Assembly: GCA_016879935.1 (NCBI GenBank)
Contig: JAACJQ010000137.1
Location: forward strand, 1 to 64,000
Reading direction: 5' to 3'
Origin: Archangiaceae bacterium
GTDB lineage: Bacteria; Myxococcota; Myxococcia; Myxococcales; Myxococcaceae
Length of the DNA: 64,000 nt
Shown: positions 45,317-54,405 of the stretch, piece after piece
Layout: each line of letters opens with the position of its first letter
Numbering within the stretch: the stretch's first letter is position 1
Program-made: the position numbers and the translations under genes
Notes under the pieces: model-generated
The model's database searches: none
What the model was told of the DNA's origin: nothing
What the model saw: only the letters and a program-made list of their open reading frames with translations

Positions 45317-45423
45317 GGCGGGCGGTGACGGTCGCGGTGGTGGCGGCGGCGGCGTGCCGAACCTGGCGGCCCATCGAGGCCGACGACGAGTTTCGGCGCG
45401 CTGATCAGGCGTGTACGGCCGAG
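45290..45423 (+). repeat. Tandem duplication, unit 1
   Basis: A 134-base unit that includes the last codons of the metalloprotease gene (GCRERT and stop) and the signal peptide plus first about 30 residues of a Sel1-type lipoprotein. It is followed immediately by the second unit (45424-45566), with close to 90 percent matching bases by eye. Confidence 0.9.
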
Positions 45424-45450
45424 GTGCAGGGCTGCCGGGAGCGCACCTGA
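45313..45450 (+). pseudogene. Duplicated 5' fragment of the Sel1-type lipoprotein gene
   Basis: A 45-codon frame from GTG 45313, which overlaps the metalloprotease stop. It encodes a lipoprotein signal (RRAVTVAVVAAAAC), RTWRPIEADDEF and FRRADQAC, and then runs into the repeated GCRERT end of the upstream gene and stops. It is the original coupled start of the lipoprotein, now cut off by the duplication. A tiny secreted lipoprotein could still be made from it. Confidence 0.7.
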
Positions 45451-46613
45451 GGCGGGCGCTGACAGTCGCGGTGGTGGCGGCGGTGACGGTGGCGGCGTGC
45501 CGAACCTGGCGGCCCATCGAGACCGACGACGACTTTCGGCGGGCTGATCAGGCGTGCGCGGCCGATGATCAGGTCGCGTGCGGCTACCTCGCCGAATCGT
45601 TGCGGGCCGCGCATCGCTACGAGCGCGCATCAAAGCTGGCCTCAGCGAGCTGCGACGCGGGCACCGCGGTCGGTTGTGCCTCGTTTGGTTTGTTCCTCGC
45701 GGATGGCCTTGGCGACGTGCCCCAGGACAAGGCCCGCGCGGTCGCGCTCCTCGAATTCGCCTGCCAGAAGGGCTTGCCGTGGGCGTGCGCCGATCTCGGA
45801 ATGACACTGCTGGAACTCGATGACCCGACATCCGAGCAGCTCGCGCGCGCCGCAGCAGCGCTCGAGCTGGGGTGTGATGGAGGCAGTCTGATGGGCTGCA
45901 CCAACCTCGGCCACATGTTGAGCGAACGATGGGACGGCCACCTCGACCCCGTGCGTGCCCGCGCGGTGCTGCTCGCCGCGTGCGACGCCGGCAGCACGCC
46001 TTCGTGTCGGCGCGCAGGCCTGAGCCTGCTCGAGAGCCGGGGTGGGCCTGCCGACCCAGATGCCGGCTATCTCGTGCTCGAGGCCGCGTGTCTTCGGAGA
46101 GACGCCCGTGCCTGCCGCGCGCTCGGGGAGCGTGATGAGGATCTGGAGTCGACGATGCCGCGCGCAAGACGCGCCTTCCGGGTCGCCTGCGCCGCCGACT
46201 CGCGATACGGCTGTGCGGGCCTCGCGAACTCCCTGCTGTTCATCGATGCTGGGCTCGACCAGTGGGAAGGGCTCGACGCGGCCGAGAACGCCTGTCGGCA
46301 TGACGAGAAGGCAGGCTGTGCAATCCTCGCGGACTTCTTGTTGAGAAACGACCTCGCTCCAGATGCATCGCGTGCTCGCAGGCTGGCAGAGAACAGCTGC
46401 GATGCAGGTTGGCGGTATGGGTGCTTCGTTCGCTCACGCATCGACGACGGCGGTCTTCCCTGGCTCCGTCTCGCGGCCCAGTGGGGCTGGAGCCCCGCGC
46501 TGGGTCCCTACCTCTCGCTGCTCGAAAGCGCCGAACGTCGCGCCGAAGCCGCTCGCCTCTGTGACGCCGGAGTGGAGGGAGCCTGTGGCCTGCCAGACGG
46601 TGGCGCCTGGTGA
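45411..46613 (+). CDS. Sel1-like repeat lipoprotein
   Basis: A roughly 400-residue exported protein with cysteine-paired Sel1/TPR-like repeats (GYLAESLRAAHRYERASKLASASCDAG and ACADLGMTLLEL shape), about nine units with two cysteines each, as in Helicobacter Hcp proteins. The lipobox is VTVAAC. The expected start is changed: in the second copy of the duplication the original GTG is CTG (45447). The likely start is GTG 45411, giving a long N-region (YGRGAGLPGAHLRRA), or the CTG itself. Confidence 0.8.
   Translation: MYGRGAGLPGAHLRRALTVAVVAAVTVAACRTWRPIETDDDFRRADQACAADDQVACGYLAESLRAAHRYERASKLASASCDAGTAVGCASFGLFLADGLGDVPQDKARAVALLEFACQKGLPWACADLGMTLLELDDPTSEQLARAAAALELGCDGGSLMGCTNLGHMLSERWDGHLDPVRARAVLLAACDAGSTPSCRRAGLSLLESRGGPADPDAGYLVLEAACLRRDARACRALGERDEDLESTMPRARRAFRVACAADSRYGCAGLANSLLFIDAGLDQWEGLDAAENACRHDEKAGCAILADFLLRNDLAPDASRARRLAENSCDAGWRYGCFVRSRIDDGGLPWLRLAAQWGWSPALGPYLSLLESAERRAEAARLCDAGVEGACGLPDGGAW
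45424..45566 (+). repeat. Tandem duplication, unit 2
   Basis: The second unit, 143 bases: it matches unit 1 but has a 9-base insertion (GTGACGGTG) in the signal-peptide codons and scattered single changes, including GTG to CTG at the former start. Confidence 0.9.
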
Positions 46614-46732
46614 CCAAAGGCCTGAAACATCTCGCCTCCAACGCCTTGAAATGTGTGCCTGAATAGCCCCATCACGCTGACGTCGATGTCATGCCGGCGC
46701 GACACACTTGCCGGTCTGGAGGTCGAACTCAG

Positions 46733-47491
46733 ATGCAGCGGCTCACGATGGCGGCAGCGGTTCTCGTCACCACCTCGGCGTTCGCGTTGACGCAGCAGGT
46801 GCCGTTCGGGCCCGGCGAGCAGGCCACCTACGAGGTCAGCTTTCTCGGCGTGCCCAGCGGCATCGCGCAGATCACCGTCGGGCTGCGAACCGATCAGTAC
46901 GGCGCGCGGGTGCTGCCGCTGGTGTGCGTGGGCCAGTCGACGTCGGTCGCGAGCGTCTTCCAAATCAAAGACCGCTTCGTCAGCTACTTCGACCCGGCCC
47001 AGAAGAAGTCGGTCGGCGTCGACTACTTCATCGACGAGAACCGGGCGCGCCGCAAAGAGCAGTTCCGCTTCAACCAGGAGCCGCAGAAGGTCTTCGCCCA
47101 CAAGAAGAAGGAGGGGCAGGGCCCGTACGACGTCACCTACGACGTGCCCGACGGGACGATGGACCTCGCGGCGGCGGCGTTCTGGCTGCGCTCCCACGAC
47201 ATCGTCGTCGGCGCCGTGCACGAGATGCCCATCTTCACCGGCGCGAAGTGGTACCCGATGAAGGCCACCATCGAAGCGAAAGAGACCATCACCACCAAGC
47301 TCGGCGAGACGAGCGCGTACCGCGTGAGCATCAGCACCGACTTCCAGGGCAACGCGGCGACGAAGGGCAACATCCTCGTCTGGTACACGGCCGACGAGAA
47401 GAAGCTGCCGGTGCGCGTGCGGGCCGACTTCGTGGTGGGTAACGCGACCGCCGACATCGTGCAGTACATGCCCGGCAGCACGCTGCTCTGA
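46733..47491 (+). CDS. DUF3108-family exported protein
   Basis: A 252-residue protein with signal peptide (QRLTMAAAVLVTTSAFA) cleaved near AFA. Features of DUF3108 are PFGPGEQATYEVSFLGVPSG at the mature start, FQIKDRFVSYFD, and ILVWYTADEKKLPVRVRADF near the end. These proteins are periplasmic and poorly characterised. GGAGG lies 12 bases upstream of ATG 46733, supporting that start. Its role here is unknown. Confidence 0.85.
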   Translation: MQRLTMAAAVLVTTSAFALTQQVPFGPGEQATYEVSFLGVPSGIAQITVGLRTDQYGARVLPLVCVGQSTSVASVFQIKDRFVSYFDPAQKKSVGVDYFIDENRARRKEQFRFNQEPQKVFAHKKKEGQGPYDVTYDVPDGTMDLAAAAFWLRSHDIVVGAVHEMPIFTGAKWYPMKATIEAKETITTKLGETSAYRVSISTDFQGNAATKGNILVWYTADEKKLPVRVRADFVVGNATADIVQYMPGSTLL

Positions 47492-47583
47492 GCGCGGCGC
47501 ATTCCACGCGCCTCCGTCACCGCCACGCCCCAGTGTCTTCGGCCGATTGAAGTCACGGCGAGTGGCTTGCAGCATCGGTCGAC

Positions 47584-50004
47584 ATGGCGGCTCCTGCGAC
47601 GAGCGGACTGACGCAGGTCGAAGCTTCTGCGCGCTTGGCGGCTGACGGCCCGAACGCGCTGACGCAAAGACCGGGCACGCCCTGGTGGAGGTTGTTGCTC
47701 AACCAGTTCGCGTCACCGCTCATCTGGCTGCTCCTCGTCGCCGCCATCGTGTCTGGAGCCCTGAAAGAGGTCGTCGAGGCCATCGCCATCGTCGCCATCG
47801 TCCTGGTGAACGCGACCGTGGGCTTCGTGCAGGAGTTTCGCGCGCAGGCCTCCGTGCTCGCCTTGCGTGCGTTGACGGCCCCGAGGGCGCGGGTGGTTCG
47901 CGACCACGCGACGGTGCAGCTGGCTGCCTCCGAGGTCGTCGTCGGTGACGTGCTGCTGCTCGAGTCGGGAGACGTCGTCGCTGCCGACGCCGAGCTGCTC
48001 GAGGCGCACCGCTTGTCGACGGTCGAGGCGATGCTGACGGGCGAGAGCGTGCCGAGCGAGAAGTCGATGGAGGCCGTCGCGCCAGGCGCTCCGCTGGCCG
48101 AGCAGTCGAACCGGGTGTTCATGGGCACGGCCGTCGCGACCGGCACCGCGCGCGCCGTCGTCACCGCGACCGGGCAGCGCACCGAGCTCGGGAAGATCGC
48201 GACGTTGCTCGACAGCGCGACCGAGGTGAAGACCCCGCTGCAGCTGCAGCTCGAGAAGATGAGCCGCACGTTGATGTTCGTGTGCCTTGCCGTCGTCGCG
48301 CTGGTGGCGGTGATGGGCGCCATGCGCAGCCTGCCGTGGCTCGACGTCTTCATCTCGTCGGTCTCGCTCGCCGTCGCGGTGGTGCCCGAAGGCCTGCCCG
48401 CGGTCGTCACCATCGCGCTGGCCATCGGCGTGCGGCGCATGGCCGTTCGGCACGTGCTGGTGCGGCGCTTGAGCTCGGTCGAGACGCTCGGCAGCGCCAC
48501 CGTCATCGTCACCGACAAGACGGGCACCCTCACCACCGGCCAGATGGAGCTGCGTGAGGTCTGGGGTGACGAGCAGCAGGTGCTCACGAGCGCGGTGGCG
48601 AACGTCGAGGCGGCGCTCGACGCAACGGGAGCGTGGGGTGTCGGCGATCCCACCGAGCTCGCGCTGCTGGTGGCGGCGAAGAAGCGCGGGCTGTCGCTCG
48701 AGCCCGACCCCAAGAACCCGCGCGTGCACGTGAACCCGTTCGACGCCGAACGAAAGCGCATGAGCGTGCTGCTGGCCGATGGGGTGCTGAACGTGAAGGG
48801 CGCTCCGCTGACGGTGCTGCCGTTGTGCGTCGCGGGTACCGAAGGCGCGTCGGAGGCCGCGAAGGCGCTCGCCTCCAAAGGCCTGCGGGTGCTCGCCATC
48901 GCGAAGGGCCGGGGCGCGAAGGAGGAGTCGCTCACGTTGCTGGGGCTCGTCGGCATCGCAGACCCACCGCGGCCCGAAGCCATCGTCGCGGTCGCGGCCG
49001 CACGGAAGGCTGGCGTGCGCACGGTGATGGCGACGGGCGACGCACGCGAGACGGCCGAGGCCATCGCGAAAGAGATGGGGCTGCTCCTGCCCGGCGACGA
49101 CCCGAAAGACGTCGTGCACGCGCGCGTCACGCCCGAAGACAAGCTGCTGCTGGTGCGCACCCTGACGGCGAAAGACGACGTCGTGGCGATGGTGGGTGAC
49201 GGCACCAACGACGCGCCTGCGCTGAAGGAGGCCCACATCGGCATCGCGATGGGCGTCGGCGGCAGTGAGGTGACGAGAGAAGCGGCCGACCTCGTGCTGG
49301 CCGACGACAACTTCGCCAGCATCGTCGCGGCCCTCAAGGAAGGCCGTGGCATCGCCGACAACATTCAGAAGACGCTCAGCTACCTGCTCGCCGGCAACGC
49401 AGGAGAGCTGCTCACGCTCTTCGTGGCCGCGGCGGTGGGGTGGCCGTTGCCGCTCCTGCCGCTCCAGCTGTTGTGGGTGAACCTGGTGACCGACGGCTTC
49501 CCCGCGCTCGCGCTCGTGATGGACCCGGCGGGTGACGAGGTGCTCAGCCGACCTCCGAAGGCGCAGTCGCAGCCGATGCTGGGCCGGCGGGAATGGACGG
49601 CCATCGCGCTCGTCGGCGTCGTCATCGGCGCCGTCACCTTGAGCGTCTTCCGGTACGAGCTCTCGAGCGACACGCTCGACCACGCCCGCACCGTCGCGTT
49701 CTCGTCGCTCGTCTTCGCGCAGGTCTTCAACGCCTTCGGCGCACGCAGCTTCACCCGCACGTTCCTCGAGGTGGGCTCGTTCACCAACCTGAGGCTCGTC
49801 GCCGTGGTGGTGAGCACCGCGCTGCTGCAGGTGGGGTTGATGGCGTTGCCGCTCACGCAGCGGCTCTTCGGGCTGGGCAGCTTCAGCTGGCGGGTGCTGC
49901 TCATCAGCGTGGTCGCGGGCCTCGTGCCCATCACGCTCGTCGAGCTGGCGAAGCTGGTGCGCCGGCTGGTGACGACGACGCGGGTCTCGCCGACACCTGC
50001 GTGA
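47584..50004 (+). CDS. P2A-type (Ca2+-transporting-like) ATPase
   Basis: An 806-residue cation pump. TGES is at 152-155, PEGLP (M4) at 268-272, the phosphorylated aspartate in DKTGT at 311, and the hinge motif GDGTNDAP about 540. Residues that bind calcium in SERCA are present: the Glu of PEGLP, N and E in GNAGELL (M5), and N, T, D in WVNLVTDG (M6). The nucleotide domain is short (about 165 residues between the DKTGT and MATGDA motifs), so the protein is about 100 residues shorter than typical SERCA. Confidence 0.92.
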   Translation: MAAPATSGLTQVEASARLAADGPNALTQRPGTPWWRLLLNQFASPLIWLLLVAAIVSGALKEVVEAIAIVAIVLVNATVGFVQEFRAQASVLALRALTAPRARVVRDHATVQLAASEVVVGDVLLLESGDVVAADAELLEAHRLSTVEAMLTGESVPSEKSMEAVAPGAPLAEQSNRVFMGTAVATGTARAVVTATGQRTELGKIATLLDSATEVKTPLQLQLEKMSRTLMFVCLAVVALVAVMGAMRSLPWLDVFISSVSLAVAVVPEGLPAVVTIALAIGVRRMAVRHVLVRRLSSVETLGSATVIVTDKTGTLTTGQMELREVWGDEQQVLTSAVANVEAALDATGAWGVGDPTELALLVAAKKRGLSLEPDPKNPRVHVNPFDAERKRMSVLLADGVLNVKGAPLTVLPLCVAGTEGASEAAKALASKGLRVLAIAKGRGAKEESLTLLGLVGIADPPRPEAIVAVAAARKAGVRTVMATGDARETAEAIAKEMGLLLPGDDPKDVVHARVTPEDKLLLVRTLTAKDDVVAMVGDGTNDAPALKEAHIGIAMGVGGSEVTREAADLVLADDNFASIVAALKEGRGIADNIQKTLSYLLAGNAGELLTLFVAAAVGWPLPLLPLQLLWVNLVTDGFPALALVMDPAGDEVLSRPPKAQSQPMLGRREWTAIALVGVVIGAVTLSVFRYELSSDTLDHARTVAFSSLVFAQVFNAFGARSFTRTFLEVGSFTNLRLVAVVVSTALLQVGLMALPLTQRLFGLGSFSWRVLLISVVAGLVPITLVELAKLVRRLVTTTRVSPTPA

Positions 50005-50061
50005 CCCGCTCGGGTGCTGCAGTTCGAGGACGCTCCACGCGCTCTGGTACCGTCAGCGCGC

Positions 50062-50643
50062 ATGAACGACTGCACCACGTGCGGCTCCCTCGGCGACTCG
50101 CAGTACGCGAACACCGGGCGCGACGAATCGCTGCCAGCCGCCATGAGCGGGTTGAAGTCGCTGTGGGAGGCGTCTGGCAGCAACGCCCACGACCTGCTGC
50201 TCTGCCCGACCTGCGGCGCGTGGTTCGAGTTCACCGACGACACGGCCTTCACCGGCAGCGGCAACAACGACTCACAGACGCTGAAGCGTCTGCCACCCCA
50301 GGCGTGGATTCTGCTCGAGAAGCTGCTGCACGGTGACGTGTCGCAGCCCGAGACGCTGCTCTCCGATGCGATGGCTCACCTGTCGAGCGACCTGTTCTTC
50401 GACGTCATCGCGCGGGTGCCGCCGGCCGCGTTCGCGGCGCTGCTGCCGTGGCTGACGCGTCGGTTCTTCACCACGCCCAACGACCAGGAGAACCACGCGC
50501 TCTACGGCACGCTCAACCGCGTCATCACCAGACCGGCGCTGCGCACGAAGTACCTGACGCTCGCGAAGGCGCACGGCACGCTGCCGCCCCGCGCGAAGTT
50601 CCTCGTCGAGCTGTGTGAGAAGGAGATCGCGAAGTCGCGGTGA
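50062..50643 (+). CDS. Zinc-ribbon-like protein of unknown function
   Basis: A 193-residue cytoplasmic protein. CTTCGS (residues 4-9) and CPTCGAWFEF (about 51-60) could together form a Cys4 zinc site. The remainder is helical with no recognised motif. ATG 50062 is chosen as the first codon before the CxxC. The stop meets the convergent pilT-type stop with no gap. Confidence 0.7.
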   Translation: MNDCTTCGSLGDSQYANTGRDESLPAAMSGLKSLWEASGSNAHDLLLCPTCGAWFEFTDDTAFTGSGNNDSQTLKRLPPQAWILLEKLLHGDVSQPETLLSDAMAHLSSDLFFDVIARVPPAAFAALLPWLTRRFFTTPNDQENHALYGTLNRVITRPALRTKYLTLAKAHGTLPPRAKFLVELCEKEIAKSR

Positions 50644-51816
50644 CTACTTCTTGCCGGGCGCGGGCGGCGGCGCGTCGTCGACCTCGTGCAGCAGCCCCTT
50701 CTCTTTGAGGAACTGGCGGAAGCTGTCCTTGTCGACGGCCTTGTCGAGCGCGTCGTGGTGGTCGACGAGGTCGTCTTCGACGAAGCCCTTGAGCGTCTCG
50801 TCCATGGCAATCATTCCGTCCTTCTTGCCCTGAGCGATGGCGCTGTTCACCTGGTGCGTCTTGCCTTCACGAATCATCGAGGCGACGGCGAAGTTCGAGA
50901 ACATCACCTCGACGGCGGCGATGCGCCCGCCCACCTTCTTGCGGAGCAGCTGTTGCGCGAGCACGCCACGCAGCACGTTCGAGAGCGTGTTGCGCACGCC
51001 GGGCTGACGGTCTGAGGGGAACGCGCTGATGAGGCGGTCGATGGTCTTCGCGGCCGAGTTCGTGTGCAGCGTGCCGAAGACGAGGGTGCCCGTCTCTGCG
51101 GCCGAGAGCGCCGCGTCGATGGTCTCGAGGTCTCGCATCTCGCCGACGAGCACGACGTCGGGGTTCTCGCGCATGGCGGCCTTGAGCGCGGGCGCGAAGC
51201 CCTCGGCGTGCGTGCCCACCTCGCGCTGCGACACCATCGACTTCTTGTTCTCGTGCACGAACTCGATGGGGTCTTCGATGGTGATGAAGTGCAGCGGGCG
51301 CTTCGTGTTCATCTCGTTGATGACGGCCGCGAGCGTCGTCGACTTGCCCGAGCCGGTGGGGCCGGTGACGAGCACGAGGCCCGAGCGCATCTCGACGAAG
51401 CGGTGCACCTGCTCGGGCAGGTTCAACCGATCGATGCTCACGAGCGTGGAGGACAGGTTGCGGAACACGGCCGCCATGCCGCGCTGCTGGCGGAACAGGT
51501 TCACGCGGTACCGTGAAACGCCGGGCAGGTCGTACGCAAAGTCGACGTCGCCGGTGCGCTCGTACTGGTTCCACAAGTGCGGCGGCGTGATGGGCTCGAT
51601 GAGGGTGCGGAAGTCACCGTCGGTGAGGTTGCGGTAGCGCACCTCGCTGATGACGCCGTCGACGCGGAAGAGGGGCGGGCGGCCCACCGAGAGGTGCAGG
51701 TCGCTCGCGCCCCAGTCCTTCATCAGCTTCAAGAAGCGGCCGATGCGGTCGTTCACGCGAATGGCGCGCTCGCCGGGCGTCTGGCGCGCGAGGTTCGGCC
51801 CCGGAGCGTTGCTCAT
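50644..51816 (-). CDS. PilT-family type IV pilus retraction ATPase
   Basis: A 390-residue secretion-type ATPase: GPTGSGKS (152-159), the Asp-box-like ITIEDPIEFVH, GEMRD (225-229) and the His-box TLHTNSAAKTIDR. PilT powers pilus retraction in twitching motility, and PilU is a related accessory motor; this could be either. The ATG sits in the stop of the HEAT-PilT gene (4-base overlap), so the two motors are translated together. The N-terminal PAS-like domain is present (SDLHLSVGRPPLFRVDG). Confidence 0.93.
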   Translation of the reverse strand: MSNAPGPNLARQTPGERAIRVNDRIGRFLKLMKDWGASDLHLSVGRPPLFRVDGVISEVRYRNLTDGDFRTLIEPITPPHLWNQYERTGDVDFAYDLPGVSRYRVNLFRQQRGMAAVFRNLSSTLVSIDRLNLPEQVHRFVEMRSGLVLVTGPTGSGKSTTLAAVINEMNTKRPLHFITIEDPIEFVHENKKSMVSQREVGTHAEGFAPALKAAMRENPDVVLVGEMRDLETIDAALSAAETGTLVFGTLHTNSAAKTIDRLISAFPSDRQPGVRNTLSNVLRGVLAQQLLRKKVGGRIAAVEVMFSNFAVASMIREGKTHQVNSAIAQGKKDGMIAMDETLKGFVEDDLVDHHDALDKAVDKDSFRQFLKEKGLLHEVDDAPPPAPGKK

Positions 51817-54326
51817 GACGGCCTCCGCACCTGCGTCGCGCCGGGCGCTGCAGGCTTCTGCGGTGGTGCTGCCGCAGCCGCAGGTGCCGCCGGTTTGCCG
51901 GGCGTGACGTTCGACAGCTTCGAGAAGTTCTCCTTGCTCTGCGCGTACTGCATGGCCGTCTCGAAGGTGATGTCTCCGGCGCGCAGCCGTTCTTCGAGCG
52001 AGCCGTCGATGGTCTGCATGCCGACGCCGCGGCCGATGAGCATCGCGCTCGCGAGCTGGAGCGTGCGGCCATCACGAATGAGCGCGCGCACCGACGAGGT
52101 GCTGGTGAGCAGCTCGAAGATGCCGACGCGGCTGGTGCCGTTCGCGTGCGGCACCAGCACCTGCGAGACGATGAGCTTGAGCGACTCCGAGAGGCCGGTG
52201 CGCACCTGCTGCTGCTCTTCGGAGGGGAACGACTCGACCAGCTTGTCGATGGTGGCCGCGGCGCCCGTCGTCTGCATGGTGGCGACGACGAGGTGGCCCG
52301 TCTCGGAGGCGAGCAGCGCCAGCCGAATCGTCTCGGGGTCGCGCATGTCGCCGACGACGATGATGTCGGGGTCTTCTCGCAGCGCGCCGCGCATGGCCGA
52401 GGCGTAGCTGACCGAGTCCTTACCAATCTCTCGCTGGTTCACGAGCGCCTTCTTCGAGACGTGCACGAACTCCACCGGGTCTTCGAAGGTGAGCACGTGC
52501 GCGTGGCGCGACTCGTTGATGAGGTCGATGAGTGAGGTGAGCGTCGTCGTCTTGCCGCAGCCCGCGGGGCCGGTGACGAGCACGATGCCCTGGTGCAGGG
52601 TGCCGATGTCGGCGAGGCGTTTGGGCAGGCCCAGCTGCGCGAGCGACGGCGCGACGTTGGGAATGCAGCGGAACGCGCCCGCGTAGCCGCGCTTCATCTT
52701 GAAGACGTTGGCGCGGTACCGGCCAACGCCTGGAATCGGGTAGCAGAAGTCGACCGAGCCGTGCTTCTCGAGCAGCGGCGCGCGCACCGGGTCGAGCAGG
52801 TCGACGAGCATCACGCGCACCTGCTCGTTGTCGAGCTTCGGCGACTCGAGGCGCACGAGGGCGCCGTTGATGCGCATGAGCGGCGGCTCTCCCGGCGTGA
52901 GGTGCAGGTCGCTGGCGCCTTTTTCACGCGCGAAGGCGAGCAGCCGCTCGATGGGCTTGGTGAGGTCTTTCGAGGCGACGACGGCGCCCGAGCCAGGGCC
53001 GGCTCCTTTCAGCGCGCGCAGCACCTCGACCGACTTCAGCTTCACGTCGACGGCGCCATCGGTCTTCGCGACCTCGATGAGCGCTGCCTCTACCCGCGGG
53101 TCCTTCACGCGGCCCAGCGCGGTGACGGTGGCGCTGCGCACCTCGGGCATCGGGTCTTTCAGCAGTGGAATGAGCGCGCCTGCTGCGTCGGCTCCACCGA
53201 TGGTGGCGACCGCGTCGATGGCGGCCCAGCGCGCGTCCGCGTCGGACAACATGCGCTGCAGCGCGGGTACGGTCTTCGGCTCCTTGAGCCGGCCCATCGT
53301 CTCGCAGGCGACGATGCGCACCCACCAGTCGGGGTCGTTCAGCATCTGCAGCATCGGGCCGATGGTGGCGGGGTCTTCGTAGGCCTCGAGCAGGTAGACG
53401 GCCTGCACGCGCAGGTCGGCGTCGGAGTTGCTCAACAGCTGCACCGCGAGGGGAATGAGCGACTTGCCCACGGTCTGCAGCGACTCCATGACGGTGCGGT
53501 GCTGCTGGCCCGTGAGCGTCTTGCAGAAGGCGAGCACGCCGAAGAGCAGATCGGCCGGGTTGCCCTGCGAGAACATGCTCTTCACGAGCGCGGTGCGCTG
53601 CTCGGGCGTGCCCGCGAGGAGGAGTTTGCCCAGCACGCGCGGGCGCACGTCGGCAGGGGCCTTCGCGATGTAGCGCTGCAGCCACGCGCCGGCGATGTCG
53701 CGCAGCTCTTTGCTGTCGTCGGCGCCGAGGCGCTCGAGCATGGCCGCGAAGACGTCGTCACCTTCGAGCGTCGAGAGGTGCGTCATCGCCTCTTTGCGAA
53801 CGGCGACCTCGCGGTTCTCGGCCGCTTCGAGGAGCAGCGGCTTGAGCGCCGGCACGCCCTTCGTCTTGATCATTCGCCGAATGGCGATGACGCGCTGCGG
53901 GCCCGGCGCCTCTTTCACCGCGCGCTCGAGCAGCGGGTCACTCACGCCGGGCTGCAGGTCGAGCGCGAGCTCCCACAGCTTGCGGGTGAGGTCGGCGCGC
54001 GGCCGCGCCATGGCGCTCGAGAGCGTCGCCGTCACCATGTCGTCGCGGCACTTCTGGAAGACCTTCGAGACGACGGTGATGGCGTTCTTGCCGAGGCCTT
54101 CGTCGAGCAGCGTGCCCATGGCCGACGGCGTCGCCTTGCCGACGAAGAGCTGCGCGCCGCGGCTCTGCACGGTGCTGTCGTCACAGAGGATGAGGGGAAT
54201 CACCTCTTCGGCCGAGGGTGAGCCCAGGCTCGCGAGCAGCTGCTGCTTCTCCTGCTCGTTCTTCACCTTGCCTGACGCAAGGCGCTCGATGGGTGTCTCT
54301 TTGCTGCCGAAAAGTCCAAAGGCCAT
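51813..54326 (-). CDS. HEAT-repeat/PilT fusion ATPase
   Basis: An 837-residue protein. Residues about 40-460 are HEAT repeats (for example DPDWWVRIVACETMGRL, DPMPEVRSATVTALGRV). Residues about 475-800 form a PilT-type motor with SDLHLTPGEPPLM, Walker A GPAGCGKT, ITFEDPVEFVH-like LTFEDPVEFVH, and GDMRD. The His-box of PilT, T-L-H-T, is here TMQTTGAA, so the catalytic histidine is missing. A Pro/Ala tail follows. ATG 54326 starts a sensible N-terminus (AFGLFGSKETP). It may be a regulatory or defective motor that pairs with the downstream PilT. Confidence 0.9.
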   Translation of the reverse strand: MAFGLFGSKETPIERLASGKVKNEQEKQQLLASLGSPSAEEVIPLILCDDSTVQSRGAQLFVGKATPSAMGTLLDEGLGKNAITVVSKVFQKCRDDMVTATLSSAMARPRADLTRKLWELALDLQPGVSDPLLERAVKEAPGPQRVIAIRRMIKTKGVPALKPLLLEAAENREVAVRKEAMTHLSTLEGDDVFAAMLERLGADDSKELRDIAGAWLQRYIAKAPADVRPRVLGKLLLAGTPEQRTALVKSMFSQGNPADLLFGVLAFCKTLTGQQHRTVMESLQTVGKSLIPLAVQLLSNSDADLRVQAVYLLEAYEDPATIGPMLQMLNDPDWWVRIVACETMGRLKEPKTVPALQRMLSDADARWAAIDAVATIGGADAAGALIPLLKDPMPEVRSATVTALGRVKDPRVEAALIEVAKTDGAVDVKLKSVEVLRALKGAGPGSGAVVASKDLTKPIERLLAFAREKGASDLHLTPGEPPLMRINGALVRLESPKLDNEQVRVMLVDLLDPVRAPLLEKHGSVDFCYPIPGVGRYRANVFKMKRGYAGAFRCIPNVAPSLAQLGLPKRLADIGTLHQGIVLVTGPAGCGKTTTLTSLIDLINESRHAHVLTFEDPVEFVHVSKKALVNQREIGKDSVSYASAMRGALREDPDIIVVGDMRDPETIRLALLASETGHLVVATMQTTGAAATIDKLVESFPSEEQQQVRTGLSESLKLIVSQVLVPHANGTSRVGIFELLTSTSSVRALIRDGRTLQLASAMLIGRGVGMQTIDGSLEERLRAGDITFETAMQYAQSKENFSKLSNVTPGKPAAPAAAAAPPQKPAAPGATQVRRPS

Positions 54327-54405
54327 GGCGGAGCGGGAAGTGTAACGACCCACCGCCGCTCGTAAACCAACAGTGGAAAATTCCACTGTCAGAAGATTCC
54401 GACAC

